Position numbers and translations under genes: made by a program
DNA from: Bemisia tabaci
Taxonomy: Eukaryota; Arthropoda; Insecta; Hemiptera; Aleyrodidae
NCBI RefSeq assembly: GCF_918797505.1
Contig: NC_092795.1
Coordinates: forward strand, 18,339,131 to 18,403,130
Length of the DNA: 64,000 nucleotides
Direction of reading: 5' to 3'
Notes under the pieces: model-generated
The model's input: only the letters and a program-made list of their open reading frames with translations
The model's database searches: none
Told to the model about the DNA's origin: nothing
Shown: in pieces, positions 45,859-58,544 of the stretch
How positions within the stretch are numbered: the first letter of the stretch is position 1
Layout of the letters: each line of letters begins with the position of its first letter

Positions 45859-46612
45859 TATTTGAACTCGCGTTAGGACCATCATGGCATCGAACAATGG
45901 GGCTTTAAAGGCCCTTGTTGTGTTTCGACGCCGAATGAGACGCCGTAACTCCAACGTTGCCTTGTTTCTCCGGATAAAATATTTTTTCTTAGAAAATTTA
46001 GGAAAGTTTTCTATGTTCGCTTTTTTAGATTGAATGGAACAAACTAGTTACGAATTTAAGCACTCTGATACGATACATGATTCTTCAACAGAATCTCACG
46101 CAGAACACGATTCGCGCAACGGAAACTACTGAAATCAACTTTTAGCTATGATATTAACGTTTTTACTGTCCTGTCCATCGGTTACGGGAACTGAATTGCC
46201 CGGTCACAATAAGAAAAACAAAACCCTGAGCGAGTCGAATGGCACACTACAACGACTTTAGCAAACTACTCAATCGAGCATTGTTTCTTCCCCACGCCGT
46301 GTTGCTCAAAGTGTGTACAGCTTGAGTTTAGCATCAAGATTTATGTTGCCATATTTCCATATTACTGAGACTGTCATAGTGACGTTTGGCGTGCACTTTA
46401 ACCAAAGTAAATTATCCTTTCTTCCATGAGTGGAAAGGTTGAATTTATTCGTAAAAAATGTTATTACCACGGATTTCGATCCCTTAAGCTCGACGTCAAG
46501 CGATCGATATCCTCGTTGAGTCGTTGCCTTTTGGTGTCCACACCGCGAGCCTGCAATCCTGGGATCGGAGGATTGCGGAAATTTTCTTGCTCATTGTTTA
46601 CTCATCTTATTC

Positions 46613-46614
<2 letters not shown>
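45859..46614. other. No recognisable gene or element
   Basis: Mixed sequence without element ends or exon signals I can support. Confidence 0.35.

Positions 46615-46666
<52 letters not shown>
46615..46666 (-). repeat. 52-base poly-T (poly-A tail on minus strand)
   Basis: An uninterrupted T run of 52. On the minus strand it follows AATAAA (46696-46691 region, within CAAGCAATAAAGTTAGC) by about 25 bases, the usual spacing of a polyadenylation signal and tail. It therefore looks like the 3' end of a retrotransposed transcript lying at higher coordinates. Confidence 0.7.
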
Positions 46667-47105
46667 CAATGAGAAAGAAGCTAACTTTATTGCTTGAAAT
46701 ATACTCAGAATATTCTGCCGAAGGCGAAGAAAAATTAAGATAGTGTGTGGCAGGGAGTCTGCTTCTGCAACGTCGCAATAGGAGATCCGTGGCTTATTCG
46801 CACTTTGGTCATCGATTTGTTTATATCTCGTTCAAAAGTTGATCTCTGAACTTCCTGTTGTGTGAATATGGTGTATTTACATCCAATTTTGGGGTACGTT
46901 TCCGCCGAAAATCCATCACCCACGGCAATTTCCATGACAATATCCGCCTTGGGCGATCGAATGTACCAAGCTGGCAAGTACCGTAGCTGACCAAAAAATA
47001 GCACCCGAAAAAAACGAAAAACCACGCATCTTCCCACGGGAAGAATGGGATAATCGATCTTTCCAAAAGCGCAAGGGGCGCGGGGCCCGCTGCTGGCCAA
47101 TCCCT
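46667..47105 (-). other. Possible retrotransposed sequence, unrecognised
   Basis: Sequence just upstream (minus strand) of the poly-A tract. Three overlapping minus-strand frames (46735-47100, 46821-47066, 46916-47137) are open for 70-120 codons but match nothing I know. It could be the end of a non-LTR element or of a processed transcript. The far boundary is unknown and no flanking duplication was found. Confidence 0.3.
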
Positions 47106-48900
47106 ACATTTTTGTTGAAATTTGAATTGAAATTCATTTGAAAAAAGTTTGAGCTTGCCTTCGTTCTTTGTTAAAAAATGTTCAAATAACTGGCATTTTT
47201 AGTTTCAGACCATAAGTATTTTCATTCGGAACTATTTACTTTTAATCGTCATAATTCTTCACGGGTCCCTCCCTCTTATGAACCCTTATGGGGCCCCTAA
47301 AAGGGCATTTGCCCCTTGTTGCATGTGCCAGCGTAATTTGTGGATGACAATCCATTTTTCCGTAATTTATTCGCTCTACAAGAAATATGAAACACTTTAC
47401 TAAGAAAATATTTAAGAAATACTTTAAACGAAGGAAAACTGCGTTACTTTTCGGTGGGATATGCACCAAGGAGTTAGCGAGTGCTATAATTTCGAAAAGC
47501 TTATGCAACTTTTTGAGAGGGACTGAAATCTTTGGTTTTGAATTCAGTGTGACGTCCTGTACTTGATCGGAGCGGTCTGAGAAAATTGGCAGCATAAGTT
47601 ACACTTTGTAGCATTGTTTGTACCTATAATTTCATAAAAATTATAGAATATCAAACGAGACTTTGAAGTGTGTGCTTTTGAGTAGGTGTTTTTAGCGAGG
47701 TGTCAGCATATTTCATTTATCAACACAGGAGCATAAATAAAATGGAGGAGTCAAAGTTGCTGAGTTGATAAAGTTTTCATTGATCATTTTATCTTCGCAT
47801 TGAGCTGCATTCGAGCAAAACGATTTTTCTTTCGATTATCAGCCGACAAAGCAATTTTTTTAAAATGCTGCTTCAGAAGGTGCCGGCAAATCATGTCGCC
47901 ACTTAATCACTCAAAGAGCCGTTACTTTTTTGATTTTTTAATAATATTTCTGAAATGTGGAGTGAAGTACTCAGCGTACAAATGGACTTGAAACTGTAGG
48001 ACAGAGTTTATCGTGCACCCTACTTTGTTTACTTACTTCAGGTTCCTGAGCTCATGTTGGCTGCAAATAATAGCAATAAAGTAAGTATTCGTTCGATTGA
48101 AGGAAGAGATCGAACTGAGGTTAAGTGGTAGCGCTGAAAAATAGAGGTTAAGCGGGAACTTTCGGACGGCCTGCTGTCTAGAAAATGAAAAATAAAACTA
48201 GAAAAAAGTGCATAGATTGCCCGCATCGGGTAGCGATTTGTTTAAATCACGCCACGCCATGCATATACATGTTATTAAAATGATAGCATTCCGTGAGCAA
48301 AATTTCGTTCGATGTTTTTAAGTTAAGGGAATTTTTTGCAAATTCCTTCCTTATCTCTTTTTATAGCAGTTGAAATTTGTTTTGAAAAAATTGGAATTGT
48401 ACTGAGGAAAAAATATTAAGTGGCAGTTCCCTTTCATTGAAAATCATGACGATTTCTTTCTTGTCCCGTTGAGGTGATAAGGGGATGTTTCGCATGGTGA
48501 AATAGGGTCTGAGATTACTTACATGGAGTCACATACATTCCTTTCCCTCCAGAACTTAATAATGCTTGTGTTTCTCATTTTTGAAGTTAAAAATTCATAT
48601 CCTGAAAAATTGAGTGGTCAGTAAACAAAATAACCCCATCTCGTCTTGGAATGGACTAAAAAAAGACATGCAAGCCAACGTGAATTGTTCCTGTCGCAGT
48701 GGATGAACATCTAACCGCGCGCTAAATCACAACTCACGTTTGGACGCAACTAAACTTCCTTGAGAGATGGCCTTGTTGCATGGCCAAAAATTGAAGGAGC
48801 ACCCGCTTTCTTCCCGTAGTCTGCAGTTGAAAATCATTGATGTCGGAGACCTTATCGTTGCGACAACTTGTAACTACCCACTCCGGAGACCGATTTTCAT
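47106..48900. other. No recognisable gene or element
   Basis: AT-rich; frame 47242-47595 (minus) is unrecognised. CACGCCACGCCATGCAT at 48248 resembles one hAT MITE end, but no element is attached. Confidence 0.35.
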
Positions 48901-48919
48901 ATTGTATGTGCAAAATTAA

Positions 48920-49190
48920 ATCATCTTATTTTATCTTATTTTCCCTTATTTATTTTATTTCATCTTTGTTGTTTCTTTTATCTTATCCTTTTTCACGTAT
49001 GTTATTTAATCTTTTTCGTTTGTTTAATTTTAATTTATCCCCTCTCGTTTCTTTCATTTTTCTTGAACTGTTCTTGCTGATTTTATTTTATGTTGTTATG
49101 TTTCTTTTATTTCATTTAAGTAAATGTTTTCATTTCATTAATTTTTTTATCGAATTAATTTTTTTTTAAAAAAAAAAAAGAAATTGTTAA
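48920..49190 (+). repeat. T-rich low-complexity tract
   Basis: Dominated by TTTTATC/TTTATTT motifs, ending in a T8-A12 stretch. The 110-codon plus-strand frame here is Phe/Leu/Ser-rich because of composition and is not taken as a gene. Confidence 0.7.
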
Positions 49191-51420
49191 ATTCGTGCAG
49201 ATAAATACTTGTTTGGTCCCAGGTTCATTTGGGAATCATTTTAAAACACTTCGAGGAGGGTGGGAGGGGGGTGGTGATGCGCGTGCTTGAATTTAAAAGT
49301 GCCGCGCTTTTTCACGGGGATAAAGAGGAACGAGTAGCAAAGGTCGACATCGGCAATGGTCGATTCGTGGCGAACGGTCAGAGGTCGATTCGCGAACGAT
49401 CATACGTCGATGCCCGAACGCACCGAACCAATCGAACCTAGTTCACCATTGTGCATTTTATTTTACTTTTCATTTTATCGTTTGTTGCAAATGGAGCATT
49501 ATTAGTATAGGCTGCTTATCTTTGCCGTGGACGACACTAAAGACCTCTAAGTTTAAGTAGCTCTCTTAGCAGAACGAGAGCCATAATGGATCAGGAAATT
49601 CCATCAATGGTTGTAAATTAAACTAAATTTATGCTTTGTTTCTGACCCTTAAAGTAGATACCTAAGTAAACAGGTCTCGATTTTTAATTTGACCTCGACT
49701 GATGAGCAATAAAAGCCTAGCGTATTAATGTCTTCCTTTTCTTCATCAGAGAAAGGCTATGTCCAATAATAGACTTAATTGAAAATGAACTTTGGAGAAA
49801 CGTTCTCCTCTTAATTTTGCACCATGATTTGAAGAGAAAGGTCTTCAGGATTTTTCCATTCTGATACTTGGAGGGAATTTAAGTTTTTTTAATATCTTTT
49901 CTAATAAGACCCAGCTGGGGCGCTAAGTGGCTTTTTTTATTTATTTTTATCTTTTAATGTGATTAGACATACACATCAATGGTGAACCTAGAAAAATTTC
50001 CATTGTGCAAGGAATATGGATTGATAGCATCTCAGAATCGGTGCATTACATGCAATTTTTCTTCATGTACTGATCCGTTATGCTTCAAAATAGTAAAAAA
50101 TTTAAGAACATCTGAAATGATGCAACTGCAGATAGGATTGTGGTTAAGTGATGTCACCTTCATTATGCATCCCCTTAAAATGGAAGGATTTATAAAATGA
50201 ACTTCAAATTTCTTCAATGAAAGTGAAAAACTCTTATGAAGTTGCGTGTAAAAATCAATGTCTCATTTCTGTGTTTTCAGAAACAAGTCGCGGTGAAAAT
50301 GCCTAATTTTTTTTTTAATTTCATGGAAAATAAACTTGATTTTTCTCGTCTTTGAAAGTATCATGTCCTACCGCGATGTGCAAAAAGAATGCTCGATAGG
50401 TACCTATGTCATAACTTTTTCCATGTTTGAATTAAAATGTTCCGATTAGGACTAGTGTGAGAAGTTCCAGTTGTACTTCTTTGAGGCTGGGCCTCAGCCG
50501 GCTCTTTCACTTTTGCAGTCAAGTATACTTAGTGTTTCATCCTCTTATCTTTTTGTGTTCGTGTTTTCAGCACCCTGTCTCTCTTTAGTAGGGAGCCGAG
50601 GCACCCTTCTATGACTCAGTCTTGTCACGTTACAGTATGAGGAACTGCGCAAAAGCAGATTGAAGCAAAGGAAACTGTGTCGGTAGTAAATTCTAGGTAT
50701 CCTACATGAATGTATTTATTTCCAAGTAACTCCTGTGGGTAACAAAACGTTGGCTTCCACATCAAGAATAAAGTTGTCAAAGTAGAGGCTTGAAAGCAAC
50801 TTACAATGAGGTAGATGTAAAGACCTGTGATATTAAAGCGTATTAAAGGTGATAAGGAACTTTACCATCGAAGAAATCTTCAGTCATGGCGACTATGACC
50901 ATGGAGCAGAGACGTTTCCCTCGCTGTATAAGAAAATCTGCCATTAAAGTTTTTCAAGAACAAGAAAAGCTACAGTTTCATCTGCATTTTTCATCAACTT
51001 GGTTCTCAAGAAACCTTCAATGATCAGACGCAATGATATGCTCCTTTGGCGTGGTAGCGAGTGGAGATAATCTATGAACTGCTGAAAGACTACTTTTTCC
51101 TCAAAAAGTGGATTTTTCCACCTACCTACGCGAAAGTCGTAGAGTGTCCACTCAATTAGGGCTCAGACTGAAAAAGAAATTAATTAATTAATTTAAACTG
51201 ACTCAAAAACACTTCCGGATTGAACAGCTTCGATTAACTTCCCACCGTTCCGACAATGAACAGCAGTGGCTAGGCAAGAAATTACTACTAAACAGACACA
51301 CTGCCAAAAAAATAATTTATCCGACGACATGCGAAAATTTATTCAGTGAAAAATATTAGACGTTCTTGACTATTAAATAGGTAGATGTACTATTACTATT
51401 ACTTATGTCCTCAAAAGGGG
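49191..51420. other. No supported gene
   Basis: 49320-49440 is GC-richer with repeated GGTCGATTCG-type motifs (GGTCGACATCGG, GGTCGATTCGTGG, GGTCGATTCGCG). The remainder is AT-rich without recognised features. Confidence 0.4.
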
Positions 51421-51439
51421 TTAGTTTAATGAGAAACAA

Positions 51440-51831
51440 TAACAAACTCGTCCGAACTCGCCCCGGCGAATGTTCATGACATTCGCGGCAGTTCGCGGAA
51501 CCATTCGACCCGTTCGCTTCGAGTCGACGTCTGCCCTTTTTTCGAATTCGACTTCTGCCGATGTCGACGATTGAACTCCGCCCGATAAAGAGGATGCCCG
51601 ACAGATGGCGCTGCTATATTTTCCCTGCATGTTTGTGGTTTGTCTTTGACTGAAAAGTGAGGTTAGTGAATGGTTATTCAATCAATGTGTAATTGCTCGA
51701 AAGCATGTTGAACTTGAATTGATCCATGGTATAAGAAATAAATTGAAGCCGGAAGTGAAATTTTATGGTGCAAGTACAGAGGAATTCGTGTTAGTGTTTT
51801 AAGTTATCATTAGGTCTGTTAAATTTCAAGA
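51440..51831 (+). promoter_or_regulatory. Likely promoter and 5' UTR region of LYRM4
   Basis: The 400 bases before the LYRM4 start change from a CpG-rich block (51445-51600, with TTCGCGG and GTTCGCTTCGAGTCGACG) to AT-rich sequence. AGATGGCGCTGCTATATTTT at 51604 would suit an insect housekeeping promoter. No TATA box at a fixed distance from a known start can be proved. A minus-strand frame (51421-51681) overlaps, so divergent transcription is possible but unsupported. Confidence 0.35.
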
Positions 51832-54372
51832 ATGACTGTCTCCAAGTCCAGTGTGCTAAAGTTGTATAAGGCCCTTATACGAGAGGGCTCCAAGTTTCCA
51901 TCCTATAATTACAGGTATTTTTTATCAATTATTTGAAGAATTTAAGGCATAAGAATGCCAGGCTATCATGTAAGAATCTAGCTAAATCATGATGTAAGAT
52001 CTAGGATAAAGTGGATCGCAACGGTTTGGTAAAGCTGAATGTCATGGCATATCTTGGGCTGGCATTCAGATCAGCTCTTCAAAGAAAGCTTGGTTCTCCC
52101 CAAAATCATTGCAAGCAAATCTCTCTAAGTTGGACTTCACATTTCACAAGTGTGTGTGTAACAGATCTTGCTTGCCATTCAGGTGAGAGAGAAGTTGGTG
52201 ATGAAGGAGCAAATTATTCTCATTGCCTAACTAAGACTGTTATCACCCGAGCAATATCAATCGAACAGTTGGCTAGTGTGCGAATACACACACGTTACAG
52301 TTGTTGGTGAGCCACTGTGGACTGTCAATTTAGCCTGTGAATGTAATTGATCATCGGCGTAAGTCTGCAATCACATAACTCGGTTTGCGACGTCGCAGAC
52401 TTCCTGTCATGCTTTATTTTTTAAACGGAAAACTACTCAACAGTAGTTCTTTACAACTGCCCTGATTTTCCTTCCCTGTGAGAAGATAATTCTGAAAAAA
52501 CTTCAAGGAATGATGTCAATTTGTTCTCTTTTAAAAAAATAACAGAGGCGGAGATTTTCAGACACTGCAAACGAGATAAGTGATTGTAGACTTACGCCGT
52601 AGTGATTCGACCTACTTTCAGACTGCTCATGTAATCGCAGCTGAAGTCTGCGGTAGAGAACCGTCATTTTCCCATGATGTTGACAAATCGCTTACGTTTT
52701 TCCCAAGGCTGGAGAGTGCTCTTTAATAGTTACACTTAAATTTTATTCACTACAGGTATGGTGTTTATGGAGGAATCTGAGGAATCAAATATGATTTGAA
52801 ATCAACATCAGAGCAACCAGCCATTTTCTTGTCGACAGCAGACACATTGACTACTTGATCTCTCTAAATTCTCTATCTTAGACAAAAATCAAAGATGGCA
52901 AGGAGGGGTTGTAATTGAGTAGAAATGCTATTGCCTATGAAGTTAAACGAATCAAGTGTCAAGATATGAATCGGCTGAGAATGGGATGGTTATGCCTGAT
53001 TGCATAGCTAGGGAACCTTCTTCTCTGCCAAATTGATAACAAGAATACTTTTCCACCTATTGACTGGGTTTTAAGCCTTTATTATGTCCAACATCTGTGC
53101 AAAAGAGGTTCTACTAGTATCCATCTTTTTGTGAAGTTTTCAGAATATTTTTGGCAAATCTTTTCAATCCCTTCTGAAAACTAAAGCATTGCATGACCTA
53201 ATTTCTCCTGGACTGTAAGATCATTAAGTTTTTTGTTCTGTTTCGCAATTTTTTTTAACGAAAAAGAGTGAACTTTGTCCCATAGTCCCATATCAGCTCT
53301 TATTTTCAATACCTTTTTTTGTCACTAAAAGCATTAATTTATTAGATATATTGTGTTTTATGGTCTACTGAAACTTTCTATGTCTCCTTCACTCTTTTAA
53401 TACTGCCTTCAATGTTCCAGGATGTATACACTACGAAGAGTAAGAGATGCGTTTCATGAAAACAAGACCACAACTGATCCCTCTAAAATAGAAGAACTTT
53501 ACAAGGAAGGATTATCAAATTTAGAAATTATTAAAAGACAGGTAAGGAAAAAACCAAGGTATTCCTGCATATATTTCTGTGAATGGATAAGACCTAGTAC
53601 ATAAAGAAATTTTGCATATTTAGTTCAAATTTTGTAATTATTTAGGGAGTCAGTGTCCTAGAGGCAATGTACAATAATTTATGGTTCGATTTTTTGGGTC
53701 AAAATAAGACCTGTTTGGGATTTAAAGTTTTCTATGAAAATGCTGTTTACCTTTTTCCCCAAAAATCAAACATGCTTTTTATGCCTAAATTTTCAACGAT
53801 ACTTAGTAAGATTGATGAAAAGTAAAGCTTCTTTAACCCCTATGATTTAGATACCTCAGAGGTGTACTCTTGTAGATTTGTTTTCTTTGCTTTGCAAAGA
53901 ATTTAGCGATGTTTTTACAGCAGCCCCAACCATAGCAATATCTTAATTGAATGCATAATGCTCCTGTGAAAAATGCACTATCTTAAGATTGTTGCACCAC
54001 AATATTTTCCTCAGTTGATTGGATGCCAATTCTCAGAAACAAGTAGTCAGATGTCTAGATAAAGTCATAAAAAAATGCGTCCTATTGGAAACATCTATGA
54101 CTACAACTGTGAACTATTTTACAACTAATCAAATGAATTAATATGCAATCAATTTTTCTTAATAATCAAAAACTTGTGCCATTAAAACAGTCGAGTAATG
54201 CTTTCATGCTGATGCTTAGACTTCAGAGGTCTGTATTATTGTTTGTCTGGGCTCTCTAATTACTCTCCTTTGAAGACAAATTCACCTATATGTAATATTC
54301 TATCTTTCATTTCAGGTTGTAGTCAATCAATTATTTAGACCTGAAAAACTCATCATTGAAGCAGAAAAATGA
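51832..54372 (+). CDS. LYRM4: LYR motif-containing protein 4 (ISD11), three coding exons
   Basis: Exons 51832-51914, 53421-53541 and 54316-54372 join to 87 codons (86 residues; human LYRM4 has 91). Splice sites are ACAG|GTATTT, TTCCAG|GATG, ACAG|GTAAGG and TTTCAG|GTTG. The protein binds and stabilises the cysteine desulfurase NFS1 in mitochondria, together with acyl carrier protein, for iron-sulfur cluster assembly. Visible family features: VLKLYKALIRE with the LYR tripeptide as L11-Y12-K13, F22, then PSYNYRMYTLRRVRDAF and the helix ending IIKRQ, and LIIE near the C-terminus. Arg67 aligns with human Arg68, a residue altered in disease. The LYR motif reads LYK, a conservative change. The Met at 51832 is the only one giving the normal N-terminus. 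No cleavable presequence is apparent. Family identity is very likely. Confidence 0.93.
51915..53420 (+). other. LYRM4 intron 1
   Basis: 1506 bp, GT at 51915 and AG at 53419-53420, interrupting Arg28 after its second base. Contains an open frame at 52011-52310 that is not spliced in and is unrecognised; no transposon ends are visible, unlike most of the window. Confidence 0.85.
53542..54315 (+). other. LYRM4 intron 2
   Basis: 774 bp, GTAAGG at 53542 and a pyrimidine-rich TATCTTTCATTTCAG acceptor ending 54315, phase 0 after Gln68. AT-rich, no repeats recognised. Confidence 0.88.
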
Positions 54373-55035
54373 TGTTGTACCGCGCATGGGTGCGAGTACC
54401 TGCTGTTTAAATTGCCCAGTCCTTTGAAGATACCGTTCTTGGCTACCATTGCTACCAAAGAAAACTGGAATTTTCATGCAAGACGACTGCTAGCAATGCC
54501 TAGTATCTTCAAATTAGTTCAAGATTTCTTTATTTCAATTTAGTAGTAAGTACTGCATCTTTATCTATACATGAAGAACCGAAGCATCATTGGGTGTTTC
54601 TCCATGTACCTTCAAGTATTTTCTTCTTTTTTCTTTTTTCTCTTTCATTAGAGGCCCTTAATTCAATATTCATTCACGACACCTGCATTATCGCTATTTC
54701 TTGTCGCAATTTTCTCTTGTATCCCTGTGAAAATTGTTTAAGAGAAAAATCTGAAACTTTCATATGGTTGAAGACATAATATCATCATCCTAAGTCCGCT
54801 GTCTCTAAAAGTACCGCATATTGAGGGGTGATTCCCATCCGAAAATGGTTCAAGTCAAAGTCGCTTTGGAATTCGAAGTTTTTCTTCCTGAACAGAGGTC
54901 TCTAGGTGTTAAAGTGTTTGTAGCATCTGAATATTGTATCAGCATCAAACAATATCCATAAACCAATCCTATTAGCAGCAACCTGAACATGTTCATAACC
55001 ATGGACATAGAATAAACATCAGCAAAGATTTAAGT
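54373..55035 (+). other. Likely LYRM4 3' UTR with a candidate polyadenylation signal
   Basis: AATAAA at 55011-55016 is the first consensus signal after the stop, about 640 bases downstream. Later signals occur at about 56374 and 57655, so the true 3' end may be further out. Confidence 0.35.
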
Positions 55036-57766
55036 TCTCAAAACAAGTGGCAAATTCTCCTTCGGATGAAAAGGAATGAGGAGCCTGTCTTGAAGATGCC
55101 AAGCTGGAGTGTAGGGAACACACGCAAGAGTGGAAATTAAGTCTGAGCACCCATTCTAGGAGCAAGCATACTTGATGGCCCTTGCATAGTTAGATCAATC
55201 CTCTGGCACATGACACTGCATCAAAGAAAATTGCTCCCAGACTCTTCTTATTCCTGTGGATGGATTTGAACAACAATGGAAGGAAATCTTACTGGTATTG
55301 GATATCTTATTTTCATCTGCAATGGTAATTCTTGTGTCTTAGCTATTTAAATGTTTACTGGTTCTGTAATCCTCTCTTGTAGTAGAAAAGTATTTTTCAC
55401 TAGGCTTTTTGTTCCACTGGAACTTGAATGCTAATATTTGTAAATAATGAATAGCCTTTCTTACCCCATACTGTACTCTAAAACCTCTTGAAAACATTCT
55501 GTTCTGTAATCTCTGAAAATTCAGCACAGTAGAATTTCTGGTGATATGCATGAAAGTTCTAAGTTTATTTGCGTTCTAACTTTTTTTCAACTTTATCCTT
55601 TACCACGCTGATAGTTTAATTGTTGCAGCAAAAGTCAGCCTAATGATAAGCAAAATTGTAATCATTTTGGAAATCACTTTACTTTACCATTTTAGATTTA
55701 TGGCTAAATCTTGTCCTTGTAATACATATTTAGCACCTGTCTGTTCCTGTACCTGTGAAGGATTTGATGCTAAGATCTTTTTCATTGTCAAAAGGTGGAA
55801 TCATTGTTCAAACTTTAAGTTCCTTATTCTGTTCATAGTATGTGTGATATTTATTCATTAATACATTTTTGGTGTATATTTTCATTTTACAATACCATTA
55901 CTCATATTACACCTGCGTAGGCACCAAAGAAGCTTTAATATCTATGAAAAAGTTGAGACAATTTTTCTCCTTTGTTTTTATTTATTTTATTTTTTTTTTG
56001 CCCTGTGAGTTTTCCCAACCAACTACGTAATAGTGATATTGAGGAATTTTAACTGAAGAGAGGACTAGAGAATCATCTCATTTTGAATGGTATTAATGTA
56101 TGCTCATCCACTTTGCCCATGCTCAAAAAGGGGAAATTTGGATGAAATTGTTCAAATTTAAAGAACATCAAGTCTCAATGTGACTATTGACTGGGTCTAC
56201 TGACCTGATAAATGTAAGACAAAGTGGTTTGTCAACGATGACCTGTTTTGATGACAGGACTGAAGGCCAACATTCATAATTTTTGGTCAAAAACTTCCCA
56301 GGCCATTTCGACTTATGAACTGTATTTACACCCTTACATTGCACTGTGTACACTATTTAGAATGAAGATAATTGAAATAAACTTTTATTTTCAATTTTTC
56401 TTCAATTAATGGCACATTTTTATAGGAATAATGTGGATTTAGACATCTATGCACCTTTTTTAGTAAAAATTTGATAGGCTGTAAAATTTCACTATCAATA
56501 CACAACAAAGCAGCTTTTTTGCACATACGTACCACATAACAATCTGTCCTTTTGGTCATTTTAATACACCTAGGTATTATATAATTCCTCTAAACATCTG
56601 CTGTTCAAATTTTCTGGACATCTTATTTGAGTTTTTAAAAAGCTTGTATCGTTAAAGTAATGATCTGAAAGTAACTAAGACAGAATACCATTGTATCTCA
56701 AATGTATACCATCCCCATAGTATACTTCATCAATTATTTTAACGCTTAAAATCCCATACTCCTTGTTTAAGTGGAACACCATGTTGCCAGTATTATCATG
56801 CCTTACTATTGCTTTTGACATATTGCTGGGTAGCACCTTAATATTGTAATATGAAATTAATTTAAAACATGGTTGGGACTGCTTTAAACAAGTGAAGTAG
56901 ATAGGTGAGCTATCCCGCTAATCGAACACCAGTTTTTGTTTTTATACATCACTACTTTCTTAGAAAAAACAAAAATACAGTAAAAGTTTTGATAGGGACG
57001 CCCATATTCTTCAGTACTGGAAAACTTAAGGAAATCTCAAGTAAATCAAATAAAATAGCAAACAAGAAATCTGGTCACATTTTGAAATTAGAAACGAACA
57101 AAATCTAGTGTTCTTAAGATCTTCATGACTGACAGTAACCATCATCAAATACAAATTGATGAATTTAACAATGTACTTACACTACAGAGAAAACAGAGGC
57201 AGAGAAATATTTAATTTTTGGATCAATAAATCTCAGACCCCAGTCTTTAAGATTTTCAAGACAATGACCCACTGTTCAAAAATTGTGTTACAAAATCTAC
57301 AAAAGAATTGCTAATTATTTCATTAAAAAGGCTGGTTAACTGCAGGTTCACAATAACATCTATCTTGAGCTCTGAGGAAAAACAAAGTGGATTATGAACA
57401 ATTTTCCTCCTTTTAAAATTTTGGTTTTAGTAATACTGTTTTGTTGAATTTTGTTAAGATACTCTAAATTTCAAACATGGAACATTGAAATGTCATCAAT
57501 TCTTACTTTCAGACATAGCTGCAGTGTAGACTGATCTCTCCCTTAGATGAAATATCTTTTAAGAATGTGTTCTTCTAGTTTGTATACTTTGCTGTCACCA
57601 GAGTTACATGTTTGTTTGTTAAGTGTTAACAGATTTTGTTTTATTTCTATGAAATAAAATTTATTTTAGATTATCTTTCAGCATTCATTTAATTTCATGC
57701 TATATGATTTGTAGGTTTGTAATATTAAATTGAATCAAAACTTTTAATACCTATTTTTCCAGCCTT
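55036..57766. other. AT-rich downstream region, no supported gene
   Basis: Short frames only. No element ends or tRNA-like boxes are seen. Confidence 0.4.
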
Positions 57767-57922
57767 GAGTTTTTTTAGGTTGATAATACTTTTCAGAGTT
57801 TAATGCAACCATGAAAGTGGTATTAATACTTGATTTAGGGTTATCCTCATCCCAAAACAAGTATTTGCACCACTTTCATGATTGCGTCAACTCTTGAAAA
57901 GTATTATCAACATAAAAAAACT
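57767..57922. mobile_element. Foldback MITE, ~156 bp
   Basis: GAGTTTTTTTAGGTTGATAA, TACTTTTCAGAGTTTAATGC and CATGAAAGTGGT at the left are mirrored by ACCACTTTCATGATTGCG and TCTTGAAAAGTATTATCAAC at the right. The loop is about 20-25 bases near 57840. No coding. Confidence 0.75.
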
Positions 57923-58544
57923 GAAAACTAAAAAAATGGAAATTTGCGGTTTTCGCACGACACGATTCAATTGATGAATGCCTAACCCTTGTCACTTACC
58001 ATGAGTTCATTCTTTTTAGTTAATTCTGAGTTTATACGATGTTAAATTAATTGGAATTGCCATGTTCTGGTCTGATAACTTTTTTCTTGTGTGAATAGAG
58101 GCTGACATTGGCAAATCATTTTCACATTCAATCTTGTCCTGATAGAACGCTCGAGGAAAGTCTTGATAAGTGTTAAAGTTGAAAAAAAAAAAAAAAAAAA
58201 AAACAGACTCGAATCAACAGCTTAAAAGTCAAGACTGATCGAAGTTCATGAAAGGAAATTTTCCAGCATTGTCTCTTCTTGATCAAAAATAATGAAAGGA
58301 GTAGCACCTTAGAGAGTCAAGTTCAGGCAAAAACCATAATTGCTCATGGTAAATCTACTCAAAAAATAAAAGATTCTTTATCAAATCGACATTCTTTTAA
58401 GGACTTTAAAATGATAGAAGACTGTCTCTGAGCACTGATACAAGAAGAAAGTATGTAGTCTCTACATATCCGATACTTTATTATAATGAACCCCCTAACA
58501 GTAGCTCACATGTCAAATAGTACGGCTGTAACGTTTTCGTACCG
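57923..58544. other. Intergenic with a 22-base poly-A
   Basis: A22 at 58182-58203 could be the tail of a retrotransposed sequence on the plus strand, but no AATAAA lies just before it. Nothing else is recognised. Confidence 0.4.

Noticed and set aside
46426..46743. 105-codon frame with a long Phe run
   Set aside because: The Phe run is the 52-base poly-T tract; the frame is meaningless.
48248..48264. CACGCCACGCCATGCAT as a hAT MITE end
   Set aside because: Only the terminal ~14 bases match and no interior or partner end follows.
48837..49169. 110-codon hydrophobic frame that could be read as a membrane protein
   Set aside because: T-rich low-complexity sequence gives Phe/Leu/Ser codons on its own; no splice sites or conserved motif.
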